Shown piece after piece: positions 9,694 to 20,988 of a stretch of 64,000 bases of DNA. Below the pieces are notes generated by a model. That model saw only the letters and a list, made by a program, of their open reading frames with translations. It was not told where the DNA came from and did no database searches. Every line of letters starts with the position of its first letter. Positions within the stretch are counted from its first letter, which is position 1. The DNA comes from Ovoidimarina sp963698645. GTDB lineage: Bacteria > Pseudomonadota > Alphaproteobacteria > Rhodobacterales > Rhodobacteraceae. The stretch spans positions 372,001 to 436,000 of the forward strand of contig CAVORP010000007.1 of NCBI GenBank assembly GCA_963698645.1, given 5' to 3'. The translations under genes and the position numbers were made by a program.

Positions 9694-10188
9694 ATGCGGG
9701 CCACCGACCTTGTCGTCACCCCGCGCGGGCTTCGGTTTCTGGGCCGCTACATCCCCTGTTCCCATGGCAAGGGCGGGATTCGCGCCGACAAGGCCGAAGG
9801 CGACGGCGCGACGCCCCGCGGAACCCACCGGATCGTCGGCATGCTGTATCGCCCCGACAGGATGGCGCGGCCCACCGACTGGGCGCTGCCGATCCGGCCC
9901 GGCGATCTTTGGTCCGACGATCCGCGCGACGAGGATTACAACCTGATGGTGCGCGCGCCCCACCCATATGGGCACGAGCGTCTGCGCCGCGCGGACCGGC
10001 TTTATGACCTTGTGATCCTGACCGACTGGAACTGGCCCTATGCCGAAAAGGGGCGCGGATCGGCGATTTTCATCCACCGCTGGCGCAAGCCCGGACATCC
10101 CACCGAGGGCTGCATCGCCATGGCGCCCGAGGCGCTTTCATGGATCGCCCGACGCATCCGCCACAAGACGCGGCTGGTGATCCCCTAG
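9694..10188 (+). CDS. L,D-transpeptidase family (YkuD) protein
   Basis: 164 residues without an evident signal peptide. The catalytic segment is IFIHRW...GHPTEGCIAMAP near residue 130, matching the YkuD HxxxxxxSHGC-type active site with its cysteine at EGCIA. Early part LVVTPRGLRFLGRYIPCSHGKGG resembles single-domain YkuD proteins. It would cross-link peptidoglycan or modify related peptides if exported. The stop TAG (10186-10188) shares CTAG with the stop of the convergent yggS gene. Confidence 0.75.
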   Translation: MRATDLVVTPRGLRFLGRYIPCSHGKGGIRADKAEGDGATPRGTHRIVGMLYRPDRMARPTDWALPIRPGDLWSDDPRDEDYNLMVRAPHPYGHERLRRADRLYDLVILTDWNWPYAEKGRGSAIFIHRWRKPGHPTEGCIAMAPEALSWIARRIRHKTRLVIP

Positions 10189-10844
10189 GCGGGGACCGGA
10201 CGCTCGCCGAAGATCGCCGATCCCACGCGGATATGGGTCGCGCCCTGGGCGATGGCGCTTTCGAAATCGCTGCTCATGCCCATGGACAGACCCTCAAGGC
10301 CGTTCCGCGCCGCGATCTTGGCCAGAAGCGCGAAATGCAGGCTGGGTTCCTCGTCCACCGGCGGGATGCACATCAGCCCCTGCACCGGCAGATCGAGCCC
10401 CCGACATTCGGCGATGAAATCATCGGCGTCGTCGGGCAGAACACCGGCCTTTCTGCGGCTCGGCGCCGGTGTTGACCTGAAGGAACAGGTCGGGACAGGT
10501 GCCGATCTCTTCGGCCACGCGCGCGATGGCGCGCGCCAGCTTGGGCCGGTCCACGGAATGGATCGCGTCCACAAGCTCCATCGCCGCGCGCACCTTGTTG
10601 GTCTGCAAGGGGCCGATCAGGTGAAGTTCGATGCCGTCATAACGCTCTTTCAGCGGCAGGCCAGCGGTCCTGCGCCTCTTGCACGCGATTTTCGCCGAAG
10701 ATCCGGTGCCCTTCGATCCAGCACCGCCGTGATCCGGTCGGCGGGCTGCTTCTTGGACACGGCGATCAGCGTGACGGAGCCCGGCGCCCGCCCCGCTTTC
10801 TTCTCGGCTTCCGCGATCCGCGCGGTGATATCACTCAGCGGCAT
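10185..10844 (-). CDS. YggS-family PLP homeostasis protein, frameshifts
   Basis: PLP-binding protein of the YggS/PLPBP family. Conserved stretches: LIAVSKKQPADRI (PLP lysine in AVSKK), RIFGENRVQEAQ, HLIGPLQTNK, DLFLQVNTG, GLMCIPP and the closing LSMGMSSDFESAIAQGATHIRVGSAIFG. Three insertion-type frame changes lie between about 10720 and 10455. It begins inside the 3' end of the upstream sulfotransferase gene (14-bp overlap). Role: control of free PLP and amino-acid metabolism. Confidence 0.85.
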
Positions 10845-13005
10845 CGTTGTATTGCGGCCCCAGCGCCTCCAGAAGTTCGTCAAGCTCGTTGCCGTAGCGC
10901 TGCCATGCCTTGGTGGAGGATTTGTACATCGGCTGGCGCACCTGATAGAGGCTGAGCGTCTTTACGCGGTTGTCGGACTTGTGGAAGTTCAGACAGGCGT
11001 CTTCCCATTCCAGCCCGCAAGCCTCGATCAGCTTGCGCGACTCTTCCTCGGGATTGGCCACCAGATCCTCGTACTGGATCTCGTAGAACCAGTCCGGCAC
11101 CATTTCGCGCCACATGTCCACGTATTCGACGAAGTCGTGATAGACCTGCGCCAGACCCTTGAGCGAATAGGCATAGGTATGGGCGTTCTCGGGAAAGACG
11201 TTCTTGTACATCGACAGAAGGTTGTCGCGCGGATCGCGGCGCACGACGATGAACCGCGCCTTGGGCATGGCCCGCTTCACCGGCCCGATCCAGCAATAGG
11301 TCTGGATCGACTTGTCGGTGATCCGGCCAGACTCCGGGTAAAGCCGCTGAACATAGTCGCGATAGCGCTGTCCGATGACCTGATACTGGCTGCCGGGAAC
11401 ATCCGAGGCCATGCGCACACGGCCCTCGCCATCGCCCAGACCCCTTCATCACCTCGCGGACGATGACGCTGAGTTCGCCGGTGCTGGTGACGGTGGAATG
11501 GCTGCCGATGATCTGCTCGACAAGCGTGGTTCCCGATCGCGGCATCCCGGTCACGAAGATCGGCGCATAATCGTTGGCCTCGTTCAGTTCGACATTCTTC
11601 CAGTCGACGCTTCTGAGGCTTTTCTTGATATGCTCATCCAGCTTTTCGCGGGCTTCGAGGTTTGTCGGCCGCGCCTCGGCCATCAAGGCGTTCGCAGGGT
11701 GCAAGGTACTTGAAGACCTGATCGTATTCCTTGGCATCCTCATAGACCTTGGCAAGCGCAAAGCCGAAATGCGCGCGCCGGTCCACCGGCAGGCTCTCGT
11801 CTTCGAAGCCCTCTTTCAGCGAGGTAACGATCGGATCGTCGACAGGGACTTTCTTTGACGTCAGATAGACGCGGTAGGTCTCGCCACGGCTCGGATCAAG
11901 CTTGATCGCCTTCTTGAAGTTGATCTGCGGCCTTCTCGAAATCGCCCTGGGACTGGGCGAGTTCGGCGATCCTTGCCCGCGCCAGAAGGTTGTTGGGGTT
12001 CTTCTCGATGATCTTTTCGTATTCGGCGACCGCCTCGTCGTCCTGCCCGATCTCGGACAGGCAAAGACCCATCAGAAGCCCGTAGCCCGGCGGATAGATC
12101 CCGCGTTTCTTGGCGGCAAGAAGGACATCGCGGGCCTCGAAGAAATCGCGCTCGTCATAAAGAAGCCGCGCCAGATCGTGGGGCGGGACTTCCGCGTCGG
12201 GCTTGAGCGCGATGGCGCGCTTGAGATCCATGATCGCATCTTCGGCGCGTTTCAGATCCTTGTAGCATTCAGCCCGGCACAGGAGCGCCGAGAGCAGGCC
12301 GGGTGCAAGTCGCAGACCGATATTGCACTGGTGAACACCCTCGGGCGCGCGGCCGAGGTTCCAGAGAATCCGGGCATAGTTCGTGCGGGCCTCGGCATAG
12401 TTCGGGTCCATCCGGATCGCTTTTTCCGAGACCGGCAAGCGCCTCTTCGAACCGCCCGAGCGACGACATCGACGACCGCGAGAAGATCGTAGAGCGCGGC
12501 GATATCCGGAAACCGGCGAAGTTCGGCGACGGCTCATCGCCTCGGCCTCGGCGAAGCGACCGGTATTCACCGCTTTCACGATTGCCTCGAACCGGTGCCT
12601 TGGGCAGGTTTCCGATATTGACACGGGATTTTCCCCGAAACGCGACGGAGGTGGAAAGATCGCTCTTCTGGCGCTTGTCGAACGGCGCATTCGCAAGGGC
12701 ATCGAGGAAGATCTGCAACTCGTCCTTGTCGGACAGCGTCATCACCACTTCCGACCACAGACGTCCAGATATCGAGAACCTGCGGTCTCAGGGTCGCTGC
12801 GGCCTTGATATGCCGCATGGCGCGTTCAAGGCGGTCGTTTTTCAGGAAAATCCGTGCGATCTGGAAATGGACTTCGGGAATATTCGCATTGATATCAATG
12901 ATATCAGCATATTTCGACAGGGCATGCGTCGTCCTGTTCCAGTGCCTGAAGTTTCTGGCCTTCTTCGTAGAGTTCTTTGATCTGCTGCTTTGTCGCCGAG
13001 AGCAT
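10831..13005 (-). CDS. TPR-repeat sulfotransferase, multiple frameshifts
   Basis: Large two-part protein (~720 aa if frames are joined). N-terminal TPR units are seen as VHFQIARIFLKNDRLERAMRH, NYARILWNLGRAPEG, DLKRAEDAIMDLKRAIALKPD and YEKIIEKNPNNLLARARIAEL. The C-terminal sulfotransferase domain has the PAPS 5'-phosphosulfate loop FVTGMPRSGTTLVEQIIGSH and the 3'-phosphate site FIVVRRDPRDNLLSMYKN. Six or more frame changes fall between about 12920 and 11420. Probable product: transfer of sulfate to a protein or saccharide acceptor, unknown. The start ATG 13005 begins MLSATKQQIKELYEEG. Confidence 0.75.
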
Positions 13006-13091
13006 GGCGGGGTCCTCATGCTTGAGCCTGTCCGACATACCTAAAAAGCGACGGGCCGGATGTCCAGCAATCGGCGCAGTGCCACAAACAA

Positions 13092-13117
13092 AAAGAGCGG
13101 GCCGAAGCCCGCTCTTT
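13092..13117 (-). terminator. Rho-independent terminator of the porin gene
   Basis: Perfect 11-bp stem AAAGAGCGGGC / GCCCGCTCTTT with a CGAA loop, followed on the minus strand by a T-rich run (TTGTTTG). It lies 23 bp past the porin stop codon. Confidence 0.85.
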
Positions 13118-13139
13118 CCGTTAGATCCGGTTCGTTCGA

Positions 13140-14229
13140 TTAGAACGAGAGACCAAGACCAGCCGACCAGGTGTCTTTGCTGACGCCGTTGGTACCGGCG
13201 AAGGCAAAGCCGTCACCCGAACCGTAGCCGAACATGGCCACTGCGCCGCCACCGAGATCGTAGTTGATCGCGAGGCCGAAACCATCGGCTTCGAAGTTGC
13301 CAACACCAGCGACGGTGCCGTCATACTTGCCGTAGTTGGCTTCGATCAGCAGGGCGTCCATCTGGTAGCCAACGCCTACGCCGACGTGATCCCACTCAAC
13401 TGCGAGAGCAACAGCGCCGGTACCGGTACCGGTCGCACCGCTGATGGTCGAGGTTGCAGTCGTGCGTTGCGGTCAGGTTGCCGTCAACCTTCGAGTAGTT
13501 CAGCTTGACGCCGAAACCACCGGCCAGGTCAGCCGACAGCGAGATACCGTAGACGTCGCCAGTACCGCCACCAGCGATACGTGGAGATCGTCGTACCGTT
13601 GTTGAACGTTGCGATCGCCGGCGTTGACAGCGTGCCGTCCTGGTAACCAAGACCGATGCGGATGTCAGCGCCACCGAACGAAGCCGCATAGGTGAAACCG
13701 ATGCCGAGGTTCTCGGTCGTGACCAGGGGTGTTCGGACCGATTTCAGCCGACAGAGCAACTGCGAAATCGCCGAAGCTGTACTGGTAGCGAGCTACCTGA
13801 CCGTCGAGCGAGCCGTCGAGGCCCGAGTTGCCGTTCCAGCCAGCATGCGACGAGTGATCGTCTGCGATTGCCGTGCCCCAAACGATGTCGTCCATCGCCC
13901 AGTCGAACGCACCGTCGGTGTCGCCCATGGTCAGCGTGCCGAAGTTACCGGACACGAAAACCGACGACAGGTTGCCGTCGGGGTCGATGCTGTCGCCACG
14001 AAGCTTCGTCGAGGTCGATGGTCGCACCGAAGGTCAGGCCGTTGTCGGTTTCGCCCGACAGAGTGATCTTCACGTCGAAGTCGTGGTGGAAGACTTCAGT
14101 CGAACGACCGAAGTTGTCCTCTGTGCCCTTAACGCCGATTTCCGCATAACCGGAGAGCTCGACGCCCTGGGCAGCTGCAACACCAGCGGTCATGACGAGC
14201 GCGGTGCTGGCAAGAAGTACCTTTTTCAT
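13140..14229 (-). CDS. Outer-membrane porin (Rhodobacter type), multiple frameshifts
   Basis: Trimeric beta-barrel porin. The start MKKVLLASTALVMTAGVAAAQG is a signal peptide with an AxA cleavage site; mature VELSGYAEIGVKGTEDN and GETDNGLTFGATIDLDE are typical of Rhodobacteraceae porins. The C-terminus DTWSAGLGLSF ends in phenylalanine, as needed for BAM recognition. The frame drifts through about four to five single-base insertions (near 14000, 13735, 13585, 13460). A strong terminator follows. The upstream region 14230-14470 carries no gene. Confidence 0.85.
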
Positions 14230-14470
14230 TTCGTTTCCCTCGTGTTCAAAGGTCGCCCAAAACAGAACGTCTGAATTGGATATGAGCTTCATTCGCTCCA
14301 ACCCCGACGATTTGCAAGTTTACCCCGAGCCCCTGACCCGAAATGCGCCCCGTCTGGTGCAACGAAGCCACAGTGTGTGTCCCGCTCGGGTTGAAAAGCG
14401 TCCGGGAAACATCTTGTGGCAGCGTTACGGCTCGGATACCAAGGGCTTGCAACAAAGGGACGGGGTTCGG

Positions 14471-14990
14471 ATGCGGGCGCAGAGTTGGGGAAGAATTGGC
14501 CTTCTTGCCGTATTGATTCTGGCAGCGGCGGGCTGCGGACGGATCGGCAATATCTTTGGCGGCAGGAGCGATACCGTTACAGTGCGCTCGCCCGAAGAGC
14601 AGGAGCGCATCGACGCCCAGCTTCCCGAGGTGCTTACCGAAGACCGCGACACGATCTGGGACCTGTTCCGCAACGTGGACGATCCGAACACCACGCTCGA
14701 GGTCAACCGCTATATCTGGAACGCCACTCTTGATGTCCTCGACTTCCTGCCGATTCAAGGGGCGGACCCGTTCTCGGGCGTCCTGATCTTCGGCTATGGC
14801 ACGCCTCCGGGCGGCGAGCCGTCCCTATCGCGCGACGGTCTATGTGCAGGACCCGGCGCTGGATGCACGTTCGCTGCGGGTGGCGCTGGCCACAAGGTCC
14901 GGCCCCGCGCCCATCGCGACGGTGCGCGCGATCGAGGATGCGATCCTGACGCGGGCGCGCCAGTTGCGCATCGCGGAAGAGGCGCTCTGA
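14471..14990 (+). CDS. DUF3576 lipoprotein, one frameshift
   Basis: About 173-residue outer-envelope lipoprotein. The lipobox LILAAAGCG places the lipidated cysteine near residue 22. The DUF3576 core is visible: DTIWDLFRNVDDPNTTLEVN, RYIWNATLDVLDFLPIQG, SGVLIFGYGTPPGG, and after a frame change near 14820, YRATVYVQDPALDARSLRVA. Its position directly before leuS-lptE-holA is conserved in Alphaproteobacteria and fits an envelope role. Function not established. Confidence 0.8.
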
Positions 14991-15150
14991 CACCAACCCC
15001 GAGGCGGCTTTCACGATCCCGGAGCGTGGGGGGCAGACACCCCCGCGCGCCCGTCTCTCGGCGCGAATTTCCCGCCGGGGTATGGACCCCCCGCGGCCGC
15101 GCGACCTATCAAGTCGCGCAACCACATAGAAATATATCCGGACAGCCACG

Positions 15151-17716
15151 ATGCGCTACAGCCCCAGTGACCTTGAACCGAAATGGCAGGCCGCCTGGGA
15201 GGCGGCCGGAACGTTCAAAGCCGTCCGCTCCGAGGACAAGCCGAAATACTATGTGCTCGAGATGTTTCCCTATCCGTCGGGACGCATCCACATCGGTCAT
15301 GTGCGCAACTACACGATGGGCGACGTGATCGCGCGTCACCGGATCGCCACGGGCCATAACGTGCTGCACCCGATGGGCTGGGATGCGTTCGGGATGCCGG
15401 CGGAAAACGCCGCGATCGAACGGGGCGGTCATCCGAAGGACTGGACCTACGGCAATATCGCGGACATGCGCGACCAGATGAAACCCCTGGGCCTGTCGCA
15501 TCGACTGGTCCCGCGAATTCGCCACCTGCGATCCCGAATATTACGGCCAGCAGCAGGCCCTGTTCCTCGATTTCCTCGCCAAGGGGCTGGTTTACCGCAA
15601 GAACGCGACGGTGAACTGGGATCCGGTCGACATGACGGTTCTGGCCAATGAACAGGTGATCGACGGCAAGGGCTGGCGCTCGGGCGCGACGGTCGAACGG
15701 CGCGAACTGACGCAGTGGTTCTTCAAGATATCGGATTATTCCGAGGAGTTGCTGACGGCGCATCGACGGGCTCGACAGCTGGCCCGAGAAGGTCAAGCTG
15801 ATGCAGCGGAACTGGATCGGGAAGTCCCGCGGGCTTCAGTTCTCGTGGGATCTGTCGGCCCCGGCTGCCGGTCACGCGGCGATCGACGTCTATACGACGC
15901 GGCCCGACACGCTCATGGGCGCGTCCTTCATCGGGATCTCGCCCGACCATCCGCTGGCCCGCGCGCTTGAGGCGGACAATCCCGATCTGGCCGCCTTCAA
16001 CGCCGATTGCCGCCGCATGGGCACCTCGGAGGAGGAGCTGGAGCGCGCCGAGAAGCGTGGCTTCGATACCGGCCTGACCGCGCGGCACCCGCTTGACCCG
16101 AACTGGGAACTGCCGGTCTGGGTCGCGAATTTCATCCTGATGGATTACGGCACCGGCGCGATCTTCGGCTGCCCGGCCCATGACCAGCGCGACCTTGATT
16201 TCTGTCGCAAATACGGGCTTCCGGTGATCGACACCTTCGTGGCGCTGGACGATCCCAGCTCGGTCGATGAACGTGGCCTTTGTTCCGCCGAAGACGGAAA
16301 AGGTGCGCTGGATCAACCATTTCGCCGGTCTTGACGTGGCCACGGGGCAGGAGGCCATCGACGCCACCATCGCCCATGCCGAAGAGCAGGGCTGGGGCAC
16401 CGGCGTCACCAAATACCGCCTGCGCGACTGGGGCCTGTCGCGGCAGCGCTATTGGGGCTGTCCGATCCCGGTGGTCCATTGCGCGGCCTGCGGCGTGGTG
16501 CCCGAGAAGAAAGAGAACCTGCCGGTCCGTCTTCCCGATGACGTGAGTTTCGACCAGCCCGGCAACCCGCTCGACCGTCATCCCACGTGGCGCAACGTGC
16601 CCTGCCCGTCCTGTGGCAAGCCCGCGAAACGCGAAACCGACACGATGGATACCTTCGTCGATTCGTCGTGGTATTTCGCGCGTTTCACCGCGCCGCGGGC
16701 CACGACGCCCACGGTGGCCGAAGATGCGGCCTACTGGATGAATGTCGACCAGTATATCGGCGGGATCGAGCACGCGATCCTGCACCTGCTCTATTCCCGC
16801 TTCTTCGCCCGCGCGATGCATATCTGCGGCCACCTGCCCGAAAGCGCGATCGAGCCCTTCGACGCGCTGTTCACCCAAGGGATGGTGACGCACGAGATCT
16901 ATGTGACCCGGGACGAGAAGGACCGTCCGGTCTATCACCTTCCCGAAGATATCGAGTGGACCGAATCGGGCGCCCGGCTTGGCGCGACGGGAGACCCGGT
17001 GGAGATCATCCCTTCGGCCAAGATGTCGAAATCCAAGAAGAACGTGGTCGATCCGGTCAATATCATCGCCAAATACGGCGCCGATACCGCGCGCTGGTTC
17101 GTCCTGTCCGACAGCCCGCCGGAGCGCGACGTGGAATGGACCGCCTCGGGGGCGGAGGCCGCGCACAAGCACCTTGCGCGGGTCTATCGCCTTGCGGCCG
17201 AAGAGCTGGTGGACGGCAGCGACACGCAATCGCTGCCGGAAGACGAAGACCTTCTGCGCGCCATGCACCGCACGATCCAGGACGTGACCTTGGGGGTCGA
17301 GAGCTTCGGCTTCAACGCGGCCATCGCCAAGCTCTATGCCTTCACGAACACGGTCGCGCGATCGAAAGCCGGCGCGTCACGCGAAACGCGCCGCGCTGCG
17401 CAGCCTGGCCCAGCTCATGGCCCCGATGACCCCGCATCTGGCCGAAGAGATGTGGGAGATGCTGGGCGGCGAAGGGCTTGTCGTCACGACGCCCTGGCCC
17501 AAGGCGGACCCCGCCTATCTGGTCGAGGACACGGTGACCCTGCCGATCCAGATCAACGGCAAGCGCCGCGACGAGATCACGGTGCCCAAGGACATGGACA
17601 AGGCAGAGGTTGAAAAGCTGGTGCTGGCGACCGATGCTGTGCAAAAGGCGCTGGCCGGGGGCCAGCCGAAAAAGCTTATCGTGGTACCGGGCCGGATCGT
17701 GAATGTCGTCATATAA
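15151..17716 (+). CDS. leuS: Leucyl-tRNA synthetase, four frameshifts
   Basis: Class I synthetase charging tRNA-Leu; total span equals 855 codons, the normal length. The HIGH motif is PSGRIHIGHVRNYTMG (near residue 45), the CP1 editing domain contains YTTRPDTLMGASF, and the KMSKS loop reads AKMSKSKKNVVDP. The frame shifts by one base near 15499, 15763, 16262 and 17365. At the first two sites the conserved text is restored by removing one C from the same context (CG-C-ATCGAC). An essential gene, so these are almost certainly sequence errors. Confidence 0.92.
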
Positions 17717-18196
17717 CCGCCGCAGCAGCCGTTCTGATCCTCGCCGCCTTCGCGGCGGGTTGTGGCTTTCAGCCGGTCTATGGCCCCGGCGGCTCGGCCG
17801 AGGGTCTGCGCGGCACGATCGGTTTCGACGCGCCCCGCGATCTTGAAGGCTTTCGCCCTTGTCCGCCAGCTCGAAGACCGGCTGGGGCTGGCCGATGCGC
17901 CCAGCTACCGGCTTTCGGCCCGGATCTTCACCGACGAACAGGAACTGGGCGTGACGCCGGATCAGGTCATCACCCGCTACAACCTGCGCGGCCGGGTGGA
18001 GTTCGTGCTTCTGGACGAGACGACGGGGCGCGTCGCCACGTCCGGTCAGGTCGCGAGTTTCACGAGCTATTCCGCGACCGGCACGCCCTTTGCCACGCGG
18101 ACCGCGCGCGAGGATGCGACCGAGCGCCTGATGGTCATCCTTGCCGACCAGATCGTCTCGCGGCTTCTGGTGACCGCAGGGGAGTGGCGGCGGTGA
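17703..18196 (+). CDS. lptE: LPS-assembly lipoprotein LptE, frameshifts
   Basis: Partner of LptD in the outer-membrane LPS translocon. Starts inside the leuS 3' end (MSSYNRR), shifts near 17720 into LILAAFAAGCGFQPVYGPGG, where the lipobox cysteine and the GFxPVYG signature identify LptE, and shifts again near 17840 into LVRQLEDRLGLADAPSYRLS and ITRYNLRGRVEFVLLDETTG. Ends with EWRR* overlapping the holA start. Both shifts fit single inserted bases. Genomic order leuS-lptE-holA supports the call. Confidence 0.85.
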
Positions 18197-19218
18197 AACT
18201 GACCGCGCGCGATGCGGCCCGCTATTTCCGCAAGCCCGACCCCGACAAGACCGGCCTTCTGATCTATGGCGGCGATGCGATGCGCGTCGCGCTCAAGCGG
18301 CAGGAGGTCATCGCGGCGCTGATCGGGCCCGAGGGCGCCGACGAGATGCGGCTGGAGCGGATCGCGGCGGCGGAATTGCGCAAGGACCCGGCCCGGCTGG
18401 GCGACGCGGTCAAGGCGCAGGGTTTCTTTCCGGGTCCGCGCGTGGCCTTCGTCGAGGATGCGGGCGACGGGCTTGCCCCCGCCATCGCCGCCGCGCTGGA
18501 GGATTGGGCGCCGGGCGACGCTCAGGTGATCGTGACGGCAGGGATGCTCAACGCCCGGTCGGCGCTGCGCAAGCTGTTCGAGGGGCACGGGAATGCCTAT
18601 GCCGTCGGCATCTATGACGACCCCCCGTCACGTGAAGAGATCGAAGAGATGCTCAAGGCCTCGGGCCTTGCCGGGGTCGACCGCGACGCCATGGCCGATC
18701 TCGAGGCCCTGTCCCGCGCCATCGATCCCGGCGATTTCCGCCAGACCGTGGAGCGGATCGCCCTTTACAAGCTGGGCGATGCGGCGCCGCTGACTTCGGC
18801 GGAGATCGCGATGCTGGCCCCCGCATCGGTCGAGGCCGAGGTGGACGATATCCTGAACGTCGTGGCCGAGGCCCGCACCGCCGAAATCGGGCCGGTCATG
18901 TCGCGGCTCAAGGCGCAGGGCGTGACGCCCGTGACCCTGTGCATCGGTGCGACCCGGCATTTCCGCGCCCTGCACGGGGCGGCCAGCGATCCCGGCGGCG
19001 TGTCCTCGGGCATCGCCAAGCTGCGCCCGCCGGTCTTTGGCCCGCGGCGCGACCGGATGCAGCGGCAGGCGCAGAATTGGGGCATGCTCAAGCTGGAACA
19101 GGCGCTTGGCCTGCTGATCGACACCGATCTTACGCTGCGCTCGAGCAGCCGCGCCCCCGCGATGGCGGTGATGGAACGCACGCTGATCCGCTTGTCGATG
19201 CTTGGACGGGGACGATAG
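18193..19218 (+). CDS. holA: DNA polymerase III subunit delta
   Basis: Intact 341-residue clamp-loader delta subunit. Recognisable from KLTARDAARYFRKPDPDKTG, LLIYGGDAMRV, VIVTAGMLNARSALRKLFE and the C-terminal RLKAQGVTPVTLCIGATRHFRALH. The GTG at 18193 is preferred over the GTG at 18184: it gives the family-typical MKL start, has AGGGGAG 8 bp upstream, and overlaps the lptE stop (GTGA). It opens the beta clamp during replication. Confidence 0.9.
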   Translation: MKLTARDAARYFRKPDPDKTGLLIYGGDAMRVALKRQEVIAALIGPEGADEMRLERIAAAELRKDPARLGDAVKAQGFFPGPRVAFVEDAGDGLAPAIAAALEDWAPGDAQVIVTAGMLNARSALRKLFEGHGNAYAVGIYDDPPSREEIEEMLKASGLAGVDRDAMADLEALSRAIDPGDFRQTVERIALYKLGDAAPLTSAEIAMLAPASVEAEVDDILNVVAEARTAEIGPVMSRLKAQGVTPVTLCIGATRHFRALHGAASDPGGVSSGIAKLRPPVFGPRRDRMQRQAQNWGMLKLEQALGLLIDTDLTLRSSSRAPAMAVMERTLIRLSMLGRGR

Positions 19219-19220
19219 GA

Positions 19221-19809
19221 ATGTATGAAGTCATAGGCGCGCTGCGCACACGCACCTTCCGGGTGCTCTGGATGCTGGAAGAGATGGGGCTGGATTACCA
19301 CCATGTTCAGGCCCCGCCACGCTCGCCCGAAATCCTTGCGGTGAACCCGTCGGGCAAGGTTCCGGCGCTGAAGGTCGGGGACACGGTGATCACCGATTCC
19401 GTGGCGATCATGACCTATCTCGCGGACCATCACGAAGACCTGACCTTTGCCGCCGGAACGCTGGAGCGGGCGCGTCAGGATGCGATGACCGGCTTCGTTC
19501 TGGACGAGATGGACGGGGTGCTCGTGGATGGCCGGAAAGCACAAGTTCGTGCTGCCGAAAGAACGGCGCGTGCCGGAGGTTCTGGACAGCCTGAAATGGG
19601 AGTTCGAGCAGTCGCAGGCCCGGTTCGCGGACCGGATCGGCACGGGTCCCTTCGTCATGGGCGAAACGATGACCCTGACCGATATCCTTGCCGCCCATTG
19701 CGGGAACTGGGCCGAACGGTTCGGCTTTCCCATGGTCGATCCGGTATGGATCGCCTATCTCGACCGGATGCGCGCCCGGCCCGCCTTTCGCAAGCTCGAC
19801 GCGGGCTAG
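19221..19809 (+). CDS. Glutathione S-transferase family protein, one frameshift
   Basis: Cytosolic GST of about 195 residues. Thioredoxin-fold half: RTFRVLWMLEEMGLDYHHV and NPSGKVPALKVGDTVITDSVAI with the cis-proline KVPAL and the glutathione-gamma-Glu site DSVAI. The helical half follows after a +1 shift near 19524: KHKFVLPKERRVPEV and MGETMTLTDILAAHC. Two bp after holA. The stop shares a CTAG with the convergent flavoprotein gene. Confidence 0.8.
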
Positions 19810-20988
19810 GCCAGAGACGCGGCGGCGTGACGCCCGGCCCAGCGCCCGGTGGCGAAACAGGCGGTCAGAAGATAGCCGCCCGTGGGGGCCTCCCAGTCGA
19901 TCATTTCGCCCGCGGCATAGACCCCCGGCATCGCCAGAACCTCGAGCCCCGGCCCGAGCCCGGTCCAGTCGATCCCGCCCGCGGTCGATATCGCCTCGTC
20001 CAGGGGGCGCGGGCCCGCGTGGCGGACCGGCAGGCCCTTGATCAGCGCCGCAAGCGCCGCGCCTTCGGGCAGGGGCCGCCCGAATTCCTGCAACAGCGCG
20101 CGGCGCACCGGATCCAGCCCCAGAACCTTGCGCAGATGCGCCGAAACCGTGGCCTTGCCGCGAGGTCGGGCAAGCCTGCGCGCGACCTCTTCGGGCGGCA
20201 GATCGGGGGTCAGGTCGATCCGCAAATCCGCCCCGTCCCGGACATCGGCAAAGACCGCATAGATCCCCCCACCCTCGAGCCCGCGATACGAAATGACGTA
20301 TTCGGCACGCACGATCCTGTCGCCCGCATGCAGGGCCGTACCCTTGACCGGCGCCCCGAACAGCGGCGCCATATGCGCGCTCCACGCCACCGACAGCCCG
20401 CCATTGGACGGGCGGAACGGGGCCAGCGGCACGCCGAGGGGCCGAAGCACCTCGGCCCAGTGGCCATTCGACCCCAACCTTGCCCAACTCGCCCCGCCCA
20501 TGGCCAGAATCGTGACCCTTGGCGTCACCGTCACCGGCCCCCCGGGGGTCTCGAACCGCTGGCCGCCCGCCTCGGGTCCAAGCCAGCGCCAGCGGGTGCG
20601 CACCCCGACGCCCAGTTCGGACAATCGCGCCATCCACGCCCGCAAGAGCGGCGAGGCCTTCATCGCGACGGGAAAGACGCGGCCCGACGACCCGGTGAAT
20701 ACCTCCTGCCCCAGCCCCTTCGCCCAGTCCTGCACGGCGCCTGCGTCGAAGCTTTCGATGATCGGGGCCAGGCGCGGGCGCGGCCGACCCATAGGCCCGC
20801 AAGAGCGCCTCGGGGGGTTCGTCCTTGGTCAGGTTCAGGCCGGATTTGCCCGCCATCAGGAACTTGCGCCCGACCGAAGGCTTCGCCTCGGCCACCAGAA
20901 CCCTCAACCCGGCGCGCGCCAGTTCCTCGGCGGCCATCAGCCCGGCTGGACCGGCCCCGATCACCAGGGCCTGCGGGGCGTCCGTCAC
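19806..20988 (-). CDS. FAD-dependent oxidoreductase (TIGR03862/BaiN-like), one frameshift
   Basis: Flavoprotein of about 393 residues. N-terminal dinucleotide site ALVIGAGPAGLMAAEELA and GRKFLMAGKSGLNLTKDEP identify the HI0933/BaiN-like group; the C-terminal FAD motif is PGVYAAGEMIDWEAPTGGYLL. One insertion-type shift near 20790. The GTG start overlaps the stop of the upstream MscS gene (GTGA), indicating coupling. Natural substrate unknown. Confidence 0.82.
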
